Shown here: piece by piece, positions 1 to 4,753 of the stretch
How positions within the stretch are numbered: the first letter of the stretch is position 1
Layout of the letters: each line of letters starts with the position of its first letter
Origin: a virus
IMG/VR virus record: IMGVR_UViG_3300033153_002770
Location: 1-21,760 of that record
Reading direction: 5' to 3' (one strand)
Length of the DNA: 21,760 nt
Made by a program: the position numbers and the translations under genes
The notes under the pieces: model-generated
Databases searched by the model: none
Seen by the model: only the letters and a program-made list of their open reading frames with translations
What the model was told of the DNA's origin: nothing

Positions 1-110
1 TACCTCAAGAGGAAGCTGTAGAAGCACCACAAGAGGAAAAAGCACCTGAAGCAGAAGTTCCTGAAGAGGAACTAACTGAATCATCAGGCGGTCCTTGTAA
101 AGAGGATTAA
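1..110 (+). CDS. C-terminal end of an acidic protein, function unknown (partial)
   Basis: An open frame runs in from the left edge (codons in phase with base 3) and stops at TAA 108-110. The visible 35 residues are rich in Pro, Glu and Ala (several PEEE/APQEE-like stretches) and end in SGGPCKED. This is a low-complexity, probably disordered tail, so it says nothing about function. The 67 bases to the next gene hold no clear promoter or ribosome site. Confidence 0.55.
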   Translation, partial: PQEEAVEAPQEEKAPEAEVPEEELTESSGGPCKED

Positions 111-177
111 TTGTTTAACCTTGTGCCTGCCATTGCAAACGGGCATAAGGACTAAATAGTTATTAAATAAAACAAAT

Positions 178-405
178 ATGTCAGACACAATAGAAACTCC
201 AAAAGACGACTTGGAAACAAGAGTAGGAGCTTTCAATGAGAAATTGAAAGTATTACTAGGTGAATACAATCTAGCATTAAGCGCAGTAGCACACATCACT
301 CAAGATGGAAGAATCGCAGCAACACCACAACTAGTAGATGGTGACGCTATTAAAAAAGCTAGAGAAGAAAAACAAGAACAACCACAGGAACTAAACGAAG
401 CATAG
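178..405 (+). CDS. Small conserved-looking phage protein, function unknown
   Basis: This gene encodes 75 residues from an ATG with an A-rich upstream context and no Shine-Dalgarno. The middle (LGEYNLALSAVAHITQDGRI) looks like a short folded unit, and the last 20 residues are a charged Lys/Glu/Gln tail. I associate the pattern 'ALSA-x-AxIT-x-DGRI-xA-x-P' with small unnamed phage proteins, but this is from memory. It ends one base before the next gene and is co-directional with the chaperonin genes, so it is probably co-transcribed with them. No enzyme motif, signal peptide or membrane segment is visible. Confidence 0.7.
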   Translation: MSDTIETPKDDLETRVGAFNEKLKVLLGEYNLALSAVAHITQDGRIAATPQLVDGDAIKKAREEKQEQPQELNEA

Positions 406-406
406 T

Positions 407-652
407 ATGTATTATTTACTCGGTATTATTACAGGACTATTGATATCAGTTTTGATCGTAACAACTCTTATCTTCTTTCGTAAACCTATCGAGCAAAAAA
501 CAAATCAAATCAAATCAAGGATTGAAATGGCTGGACCAAGACCAAGAGGATTTATTATAGATGCCCCTGACGAAGCAGAAGAAACAAGGGAAGAAATAAT
601 AGACAAAAATCGTAAAGATGGCAGAGATACCCCTATCTCTGACCTAATGTAA
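407..652 (+). CDS. Small single-pass membrane protein, function unknown
   Basis: The protein has 81 residues. Residues 2-25 form one strongly hydrophobic segment (YYLLGIITGLLISVLIVTTL) followed by FFRKP, a typical membrane anchor with positive charge on the cytoplasmic side. The rest is a soluble charged tail ending in GRDTPISDLM. The tail has an ordered-looking stretch around residues 43-58 (GPRPRGFIIDAPDEAE), so it may bind a partner at the membrane. There is no cleavage site, so it is an anchor rather than a secreted protein. Its start lies one base after the upstream stop, which suggests translational coupling. It could be a lysis or superinfection accessory protein, but nothing in the sequence decides this. 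Confidence 0.7.
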   Translation: MYYLLGIITGLLISVLIVTTLIFFRKPIEQKTNQIKSRIEMAGPRPRGFIIDAPDEAEETREEIIDKNRKDGRDTPISDLM

Positions 653-660
653 AAATATTT

Positions 661-948
661 ATGAAAATAAAACCAAGAAAATCTCAAGTTTTGGTAAAGC
701 CAGAAGAAGAGCAATCAAGAGTGTCAGCATCAGGTCTAGTAACACCAGATAACGTAGAACAAGAGCAAAGAGCAATCGGTACAGTAGAAGCTGTAGGTCA
801 AGGCGTAGATGATCTAAGCGCAGGTGACAAAGTAATCTACGGAGCATACGCAGGAGAAAAAATAAGTATAAAAGACTCAGGCGAAGACATAGACTATGTG
901 ATTTTATTTGAAGAAGACGTACTAGCAACCATATGCCAAACAGAATGA
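661..948 (+). CDS. groES: GroES-type co-chaperonin (10 kDa)
   Basis: At 95 residues this has the normal length of GroES. It starts with the family beta-strand KIKPRKSQVLVKPEEEQSR. Residues 24-37 (SASGLVTPDNVEQE) occupy the place of the mobile loop that docks on GroEL. The conserved centre follows: GTVEAVGQG, then a lysine-containing turn DKVIYGAYAGEKI (GroES proteins carry VLYGKYAGTE-like text here), and the family ending ILFEEDVLAT. GroES forms a seven-membered lid on the GroEL ring. The groEL-type gene is only 243 bases downstream, so the two probably act together. The start has no Shine-Dalgarno (AAAATATTT before ATG). The 3' end overlaps the next gene by 16 bases. Confidence 0.9.
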   Translation: MKIKPRKSQVLVKPEEEQSRVSASGLVTPDNVEQEQRAIGTVEAVGQGVDDLSAGDKVIYGAYAGEKISIKDSGEDIDYVILFEEDVLATICQTE

Positions 949-1190
949 GATTCGGGTGTAGATTCGGTTTACCACATGAACTAAAAATACTACACCAAAA
1001 TAAACATGCTAAATGGGAAGTATGTTTGATCTGCAACAATAAGTTCAGATGGAATCTAGGCTACAAATCAAGAATAGACAATGTGGCTTATCTGATGGCA
1101 CATGCCCGAAATTTTTGTCAGAAAAATGGGGCAACAAAAAGACTTTACAACAAACTCTATAATCCACATAAAACAATAATTCACATATAG
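933..1190 (+). CDS. Small Cys/His (putative zinc-binding) protein between groES and groEL
   Basis: The protein has 85 residues and starts inside the last codons of groES, in another frame. A CxxC pair lies at residues 31-34 (VCLICNNKFRW), followed by a helix-like basic stretch carrying His57 and Cys62. Together these could make one CCHC zinc site. Cys9 and His15 are further candidates. The segment RIDNVAYLMAHARNF-CQKNGATKRLYNKLY is well ordered in appearance and resembles small unnamed phage proteins I have seen in similar loci (memory, not a search). Its position inside a groES-groEL operon suggests a role linked to chaperonin expression or substrates, but this is inference. Nucleic-acid binding is equally possible. 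Confidence 0.75.
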   Translation: MPNRMRFGCRFGLPHELKILHQNKHAKWEVCLICNNKFRWNLGYKSRIDNVAYLMAHARNFCQKNGATKRLYNKLYNPHKTIIHI

Positions 1191-1191
1191 T

Positions 1192-2733
1192 ATGGGTACA
1201 AAACACATATCAAATAAAAAAGAAACTTTCAAACTAATACAATCCGCAGTAGAAAAACTCGTGGATACTATAAAGCCAACATTTGGCCCAGCAAGCAACA
1301 AAGTTGTAATTGATAAAATACCATACAGAATGGTTGTGGATGACGGAGTACAGATAGCTAGAGACTTCCAATTAGATGACGAACAAGAGAACGCAATAGT
1401 CAATTTTGTAAAAGGTGCAGCAATCAAGACAAACGACAGGGCAGGTGATGGCACAACAGGCGCTATGATCATCCTACAAGCCCTTGTAAGAGAGATTGGC
1501 AGAGAAATCGACCCAAAGGGTCATTCAATAGAAAGAGAGCTTAAAAAAGGCGTACAAGAGGTTATTGAACAACTGAAAGCCAAAGCCACACCAATCGAAT
1601 CAAAGGAAGATTTGAAGAAAGTAGCTATGGTATCTTTTGATGATGAAGGAATTGCAAACCTAATCGCAGACATGTATCACAAAATAGGCAAAGATGGAGT
1701 GGTAACATTAGCGAGATCAAACACAATGGACACCTACACCGAACTAACCGAAGGTGTAAAGATAACAAACGGATACATCAGTCCTTACATGGTGACAGAT
1801 GCAGAGCGAATGGAAGCAGTGATCGAGAAACCATACATTCTATTAACAGACTACCGACTAACCGAATCATCAGATATAATGCCAATACTAGAAAAGATGG
1901 TAAAAGCAGGCAAACATGACCTAGTGGTAATAGCAGAAAACGTAGAACAACAAGCACTAGCAACCATCGTGTCAAACCTAAGCACTGTGATGAACAGACA
2001 AACAGGCAAAACAGGCATGCTACGTTGCGTAGCAATCAACGCACCAAAGGTAGCAAACCAAAAGATATTCCTAGAAGATCTAGCAATGATGACAGGTGGT
2101 ACACTCTTTACAGAATCAATGGGAGATACACTAGAGGGTGCAGAACTAAAAGACTTAGGCAGAGCAGAAAGGTTCATAAGTAAACGTGATGAGAGTATCA
2201 TCGTAGAACCAAAAGGAAACAAAGAGGATGTAGACTCAGCAGTAAAATCTTTGAAACAAGCAATTGAAACTGAAGTAAAAGAATCAAACAGAAAAGAACT
2301 AGAACAGAGAGTAGGAATGTTCACAGGCACACTAGCGGTAATCAAAGTAGGCGCACCAACTGACGAAGAACAGAAAGCACTACAATACAAGGTAGAAGAT
2401 GCAGTAAACTCAGTGAAATCAGCATTCCAAAACGGAGTAGTATGTGGCGGAGGTTTAGCACTAAGAGGCATCACAACATCAAGCCCGATCCTAAACAGAG
2501 CATTGGAATACCCTTCATACCAACTATTTATAAACATGGAGATGCAATACCCACTACTAGCAGAAGGACAAGCACTAAACGTAATCACCGGGGAAACAGG
2601 CCCATACCTAGAAGTAGGTGTAATTGACCCAGTAGATGTTTTAATCGCAGGAGTAGAGAGCGCAGTATCAATCGCATCAATCCTAGCAACAAGCGCAGGA
2701 ATGATTTGTGAAACTAGGGATGAAGAAAAATAG
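1192..2733 (+). CDS. groEL: GroEL-type chaperonin (60 kDa family)
   Basis: This 513-residue protein spans the complete equatorial-intermediate-apical-intermediate-equatorial order of group I chaperonins. ATP-site features are present: TFGPASN at 30-36 (for the usual TLGPKGRN), the catalytic-loop Asp in GDGTT at 85-89 (equivalent of E. coli Asp87), the Asp of KVEDA at 400-404 (equivalent of Asp398) and VVCGGG at 416-421. The apical domain carries NGYISPYMV at 193-201. The C-terminal IDPVDV...A-x-SIASILAT-SAGMI block is complete, but the Gly-Gly-Met tail of cellular GroEL is missing: the protein ends TRDEEK. With groES upstream it makes a self-contained folding machine, probably for virion proteins (inference). 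The divergent GPASN text and missing tail mark a phage lineage, not a recent host copy. No Shine-Dalgarno is present. Confidence 0.95.
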   Translation: MGTKHISNKKETFKLIQSAVEKLVDTIKPTFGPASNKVVIDKIPYRMVVDDGVQIARDFQLDDEQENAIVNFVKGAAIKTNDRAGDGTTGAMIILQALVREIGREIDPKGHSIERELKKGVQEVIEQLKAKATPIESKEDLKKVAMVSFDDEGIANLIADMYHKIGKDGVVTLARSNTMDTYTELTEGVKITNGYISPYMVTDAERMEAVIEKPYILLTDYRLTESSDIMPILEKMVKAGKHDLVVIAENVEQQALATIVSNLSTVMNRQTGKTGMLRCVAINAPKVANQKIFLEDLAMMTGGTLFTESMGDTLEGAELKDLGRAERFISKRDESIIVEPKGNKEDVDSAVKSLKQAIETEVKESNRKELEQRVGMFTGTLAVIKVGAPTDEEQKALQYKVEDAVNSVKSAFQNGVVCGGGLALRGITTSSPILNRALEYPSYQLFINMEMQYPLLAEGQALNVITGETGPYLEVGVIDPVDVLIAGVESAVSIASILATSAGMICETRDEEK

Positions 2734-2783
2734 TATGGAGATGGGAATTGTACACACAACAAAAAGCAGTTAAGATATAAAAA

Positions 2784-2827
2784 ACACCACCCTACAGCTC
2801 CCCTTACGGGGCAAATATATATGGTGT
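2784..2827 (+). other. Stem-loop downstream of groEL
   Basis: An outer stem ACACCA (2784-2789) / TGGTGT (2822-2827) encloses a compact CCCC-TTAC-GGGG hairpin (2800-2811). It lies 50 bases after the groEL stop, a normal place for a terminator or a 3' mRNA-stabilising structure. No T-run follows, so intrinsic termination is not well supported. Confidence 0.4.
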
Positions 2828-2881
2828 CTATCAGGGATATATATATTCATACGCTCTCATCTTCGTGATGGGGGTTGTGGG

Positions 2882-3030
2882 GTGGTGAGTGTTTATTCAC
2901 CACTCTGTATAACAGAGTAATCATACCACGGAGGTTTGAAATGCTTCACACTGAATGGTTTTCTGTCTCATACAAACCAAGCGGGGTATATTTCCTAACC
3001 GCATTGTATGGGGTGGTGAGTATACATATA
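2882..3030 (+). promoter_or_regulatory. Promoter-like structured block, copy A of a duplicated cassette
   Basis: The block starts with a hairpin GTGGTGA/TCACCAC (2882-2903). It is followed at once by CTCTG and a -10-like TATAAC (2908-2913), the latter inside a CTCTGT-ATA-ACAGAG palindrome (2903-2917). Downstream, ACCAC (2925-2929) can pair with GTGGT (near 3014-3018). This pairing would enclose two hairpins, one with arms GGTTTG/CAAACC and one with arms GCGG/CCGC. The 25 bases 2888-2912 recur with one mismatch at 4279-4303, where the -10-like text is TATAAT. The GGGGTGGT end also recurs. No good -35 sits 17 bases upstream, so a promoter call is tentative. The hairpin-plus-TATAA architecture is what is conserved. 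Confidence 0.4.
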
Positions 3031-3045
3031 GGTTACAAAAGCTAA
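2941..3045 (+). CDS. Possible 34-residue leader peptide with a strong ribosome site
   Basis: A GGAGG at 2930-2934 sits 6 bases before ATG 2941. The frame runs 34 codons to TAA 3043-3045 (MLHTEWFSVSYKPSG... ending GYKS). Strong Shine-Dalgarno sequences are otherwise rare in this window, which makes this one stand out. The frame lies inside structured block A. Copy B of that block does not keep the frame, which argues against a conserved peptide. It may be a leader peptide, a toxin-like small protein or chance. Confidence 0.25.
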   Translation: MLHTEWFSVSYKPSGVYFLTALYGVVSIHIGYKS

Positions 3046-3128
3046 TTACAAATATTTAAAAATAATGACAACACTATGTTAACCATACGAAGATACTAAA
3101 CGGAATAGCTATAAGCGAATAATACAAA

Positions 3129-3200
3129 CTATGCAACTTTGTATACATTCTTGCATAGATAGATACAAACTGTTCATCGAATAGGTGTAATTACACCTAT
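3129..3200. promoter_or_regulatory. Candidate operator region: inverted repeat plus perfect 20-base palindrome
   Basis: CTATGCAA (3129-3136) and TTGCATAG (3151-3158) are exact inverted repeats around a GTATAC centre. Twenty-two bases later, ATAGGTGTAATTACACCTAT (3181-3200) is a perfect 20-base palindrome. Both have the form of dimeric repressor sites. They lie directly upstream of structured RNA copy 1 and are absent from the shorter corresponding stretch before copy 2. No cognate regulator gene is visible in this window. Confidence 0.4.
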
Positions 3201-3211
3201 AGTATACCTAT

Positions 3212-3337
3212 TAGATACCTTTCACTTGAATAGCGAAGACTCGCTGGTGAGCATCCCTCACATCAAGAACAATTCAAAACACCTATTGTCCACCTCTACT
3301 GCTATCAGGTGTAGGGGTTCTAGGTGAAAGTTATTTA
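3212..3337 (+). ncRNA. Structured RNA candidate with pseudoknot, copy 1
   Basis: The first 58 bases (3212-3269) are identical to 4427-4484, and the last 17 (3321-3337) to 4527-4543. Predicted fold: closing stem CTTTCAC (3219-3225)/GTGAAAG (3324-3330); a branch TTGA/TCAA (3226-3229/3263-3266) holding two hairpins AGCGA/TCGCT (3232-3245) and GTGAG/CTCAC (3247-3261); then hairpin CCTCTAC/GTAGGGG (3293-3299/3311-3317), whose loop AGGT (3307-3310) can pair with ACCT (3281-3284) as a pseudoknot. Copy 2 keeps every helix with compensatory changes. I do not recognise a known riboswitch, ribozyme or RNA family. It could be a free small RNA or a cis element of the transcript that also carries the tRNAs. 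Confidence 0.6.
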
Positions 3338-3339
3338 GA

Positions 3340-3516
3340 TAGTTATAATCACGAGTGGCGGAATAGAAAAGCTATGAGGGTAGGGGTGCACGATAAAAAG
3401 AGCCTACCTGGAAAATCTGCAAGGTGACTATACGAGTAAAAATACTGTTTAAGGGTTGTAACGTGACAGTTGAAACCATCTCGTCAAATCCTTGCCTTGT
3501 GGTTATAGATATTTAT
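3340..3516 (+). other. Folded non-coding stretch between RNA copy 1 and the tRNAs
   Basis: No gene is visible. A TATAAT lies at 3344-3349 without a matching -35. Clear pairings are GGTAGG (3379-3384)/CCTACC (3403-3408), and a nested series GCAAGG (3419-3424)/CCTTGC (3490-3495), ACGAG (3432-3436)/CTCGT (3480-3484), ACTGT (3444-3448)/ACAGT (3466-3470). The start, CACGAGTGGCGGAATAG, resembles the 5' part of a tRNA-Leu, but no complete cloverleaf can be drawn. It may be a decayed tRNA, a processed leader for the tRNA transcript or an unrelated small RNA. Confidence 0.35.
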
Positions 3517-3587
3517 AGGTGATTAGTGTAACGGCAACACTTCGGCTTCCAAACCCGACATTCAGAGTTCAAATCTCTGGTTACCTG
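3517..3587 (+). tRNA. tRNA-Trp (anticodon CCA)
   Basis: A full cloverleaf of 71 nt can be drawn. The acceptor is AGGTGAT/GTTACCT (two wobble pairs), the D stem is GTGT/ACAC with loop AACGGCA, and the T arm is CAGAG-TTCAAAT-CTCTG. The anticodon stem TCGGC/CCCGA has one C-C mismatch next to the loop TTCCAAA, so the anticodon is CCA (3549-3551). The discriminator base is G73, as in bacterial tRNA-Trp, and the arm lengths match bacterial tRNA-Trp closely. No CCA end is encoded. Reading it as tRNA-Gly (TCC) would break the anticodon stem. TGA is still used as a stop by these genes, so no recoding is implied. Confidence 0.8.
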
Positions 3588-3599
3588 CAAGGTATAAAC

Positions 3600-3670
3600 A
3601 GCTGGATAGAGAAATGGCATCTCATCGCTCTCATAAGGCGGAGTTACAGGTTCGAATCCTGTTCGAGCTA
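3600..3670 (+). tRNA. tRNA with CAU anticodon (Met, or Ile2 reading AUA)
   Basis: A 71-nt cloverleaf starts 12 bases after the Trp tRNA. The acceptor AGCTGGA/TCGAGCT has one G-G mismatch, the D stem is GAGA/TCTC, the anticodon stem is TCGCT/GGCGG with loop CTCATAA (anticodon CAT at 3632-3634), and the T arm is ACAGG-TTCGAAT-CCTGT. The discriminator is A73. The 1-72 pair is A-T and the anticodon stem lacks three G-C pairs, so it is not an initiator. It is either elongator Met or the Ile2 type, whose C34 is changed to lysidine to read AUA. AUA is frequent in these genes, which favours Ile2 but does not prove it. Confidence 0.82.
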
Positions 3671-3684
3671 CTAAAAGCCACTAT

Positions 3685-3996
3685 ATGAAACAACAAATAA
3701 CCCTAGAAAATTGGAATGAGTTGAGTGATGAGGAGAAAAAGAAATTTTGGATTGCGCATTCACCTAAATTCAATAAAGGGCTAACCACTCGAGAATTAAA
3801 ATATTTTAATTTCCCAACAATAGGTCAACTTATAGAGTTCTTGGGGGATGATATGGTTGGAATGTACTGGTGTGATAAGAATAAAGACGGGACAGAACAA
3901 TGGTGGTGGGTAGTAACAAGTGATTCTAATGGTGAAGAATACTTTGCTGATGAACTAATAGACGCACTCTGGGAAGCAACAAAACATAAACTATGA
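3685..3996 (+). CDS. Small acidic/aromatic protein, function unknown
   Basis: The protein has 103 residues and starts 14 bases after the tRNA. It has a helix-rich N-terminus (LENWNELSDEEKKKFW), then FPTIGQLIEFLGDD, a Trp-rich strand EQWWWVVTSD and a C-terminal helix ADELIDALWEATKHKL. The 'IGQLIEFLG...DALWEA-x-K-x-KL' pattern is one I associate with small early phage proteins of unknown role (memory). There is no signal or membrane segment. The stop overlaps the next start as ATGA, so the two are translationally coupled. Confidence 0.75.
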   Translation: MKQQITLENWNELSDEEKKKFWIAHSPKFNKGLTTRELKYFNFPTIGQLIEFLGDDMVGMYWCDKNKDGTEQWWWVVTSDSNGEEYFADELIDALWEATKHKL

Positions 3997-4175
3997 GTAT
4001 GAAAATACCAAAAACAATAAAACAAATAGAAAAACTACCAATACCCTTACAATACGCAATAGGCAACCATATCTGTTTACAACTTGATAAGGCAACCTAC
4101 AGATGGACTGATATGCCACAAATGTTAAAAGATTATAATAAAAATATGAAAGACGAAACAAAAATAAATATATAA
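3993..4175 (+). CDS. Very small basic protein, function unknown
   Basis: The protein has 60 residues and starts in an ATGA overlap with the previous stop (a second ATG at 3999 is possible). It is basic with hydrophobic patches (KLPIPLQYAIGNHICLQLDKATYRW) and resembles no family I know. The coupling to the upstream gene is the main support. It ends where the second non-coding stretch begins. Confidence 0.55.
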   Translation: MSMKIPKTIKQIEKLPIPLQYAIGNHICLQLDKATYRWTDMPQMLKDYNKNMKDETKINI

Positions 4176-4270
4176 TGAGCATTTTGCATCCTAGAAATAG
4201 GGTATTATCCCATCGTGTTACATCTTACTCGTGCTTAGCCTTGATTGGCTTAGAAAAAAGGGCAGGAGTG
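4176..4270 (+). other. Non-coding stretch leading into cassette copy B
   Basis: No gene is supported. The one structure I see is an imperfect hairpin CTTAGCC/GGCTTAG (about 4234-4252, one T-T mismatch), followed by an A-run rather than a T-run, so it is not a good + strand terminator. An open frame crossing 4231-4533 has no ribosome site and covers the duplicated RNA, so I reject it. Confidence 0.3.
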
Positions 4271-4278
4271 GGGTGCAA

Positions 4279-4360
4279 AGTGTTTATTTACCACTCTGTA
4301 TAATAGGGTGTATTAACAACACCACGTACAAGTGTAATTTGTACGGGGTGGTAAGTAGAC
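4279..4360 (+). promoter_or_regulatory. Promoter-like structured block, copy B of the duplicated cassette
   Basis: Bases 4279-4303 repeat 2888-2912 with one change and end in a perfect TATAAT (4299-4304). Downstream, ACCAC (4321-4325)/GTGGT encloses the hairpin GTACAA/TTGTAC (4326-4344). Copy A keeps the outer pairing but has a different, longer insert, so the outer arms are conserved while the inside varies. Bases 17 upstream of TATAAT do not resemble TTGACA, so use by the host sigma70 enzyme alone is doubtful. A phage-modified polymerase or an activator is possible. Confidence 0.45.
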
Positions 4361-4426
4361 ATAAAAACCAAATATTCAAATCTAAGCTATGTAAACTATA
4401 TGGATACAACACCAACAGGAATGTAA

Positions 4427-4543
4427 TAGATACCTTTCACTTGAATAGCGAAGACTCGCTGGTGAGCATCCCTCACATCAAGAAGTTACAACACCTTTGT
4501 CCACCCCTGCTTCAGGTACAGGGGGTTAGGTGAAAGTTATTTA
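4427..4543 (+). ncRNA. Structured RNA candidate with pseudoknot, copy 2
   Basis: This is the second copy of the element at 3212-3337. All helices are kept: closing stem 4434-4440/4530-4536, the two-hairpin branch inside the identical 58 bases, and the 3' hairpin CCCCTG (4504-4509)/CAGGGG (4519-4524) with loop AGGT (4514-4517) facing ACCT (4493-4496). Against copy 1 this hairpin shows an A-U to G-C exchange and a G-U to G-C exchange on paired positions, which supports the fold. The element ends 3 bases before a GGAGG ribosome site, so in this copy it is a plausible cis-regulator of the 59-residue gene that follows. Confidence 0.6.
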
Positions 4544-4557
4544 TATGGAGGAAACAT

Positions 4558-4737
4558 ATGACCACAGACTACAACTTCAATTGGGATAATTTATCTAAAC
4601 AACCAAGTATGTCATCAGTAGACGAAATATTCGGTGATCTAACACCACCAAAACAAGGGAAACCATCACCTGAAGCCATTCAATGGATGAAAGAGAAATA
4701 CCCCGGACTATTCCCTGTGTGGCCACAAACAAATTAA
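4558..4737 (+). CDS. 59-residue protein behind the structured RNA, function unknown
   Basis: The ATG has an exact GGAGG at 4547-4551 with 6 bases spacing, one of the very few strong ribosome sites here. The protein reads MTTDYNFNWDNLSKQPSMSS, then VDEIFGDLTPPKQGKPSPEA, then a Trp/Pro-rich end (QWMKEKYPGLFPVWPQTN). It looks like a short partly disordered adaptor with a C-terminal helix. It precedes the small terminase by 16 bases and is probably co-transcribed with it. I do not recognise the family. Confidence 0.65.
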   Translation: MTTDYNFNWDNLSKQPSMSSVDEIFGDLTPPKQGKPSPEAIQWMKEKYPGLFPVWPQTN

Positions 4738-4753
4738 ACAATAAATAACAAGT

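Noticed and set aside
1851-2762. Minus-strand open frame of 303 codons under groEL
   Set aside because: It mirrors the groEL codons, has a Ser/Thr/Ile-rich composition typical of antisense shadows, and no minus-strand signal or other minus-strand gene supports it.
3212-3337. Known self-cleaving ribozyme (hammerhead, twister, HDV-like)
   Set aside because: The CTGGTGAG text is not the hammerhead CTGATGA core, no GAAA partner is placed correctly, and the twister and HDV core sequences are absent.
3348-3497. A third tRNA (Leu-like), a tmRNA or a group I intron
   Set aside because: Only the first 17 bases look like tRNA-Leu. No T arm or full acceptor pairing fits, the stretch is too short for a tmRNA, and I could not place the group I core pairings.
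3517-3587. Reading the first tRNA as tRNA-Gly (TCC)
   Set aside because: That frame of the anticodon loop breaks two pairs of the anticodon stem. The CCA reading needs only one C-C mismatch and fits bacterial tRNA-Trp lengths and the G73 base.
4231-4533. Plus-strand frame of 100 codons in the second non-coding stretch
   Set aside because: It has no ribosome site, runs straight through the duplicated RNA and has unlikely composition. The first RNA copy, with 58 identical bases, is not in an equivalent gene.
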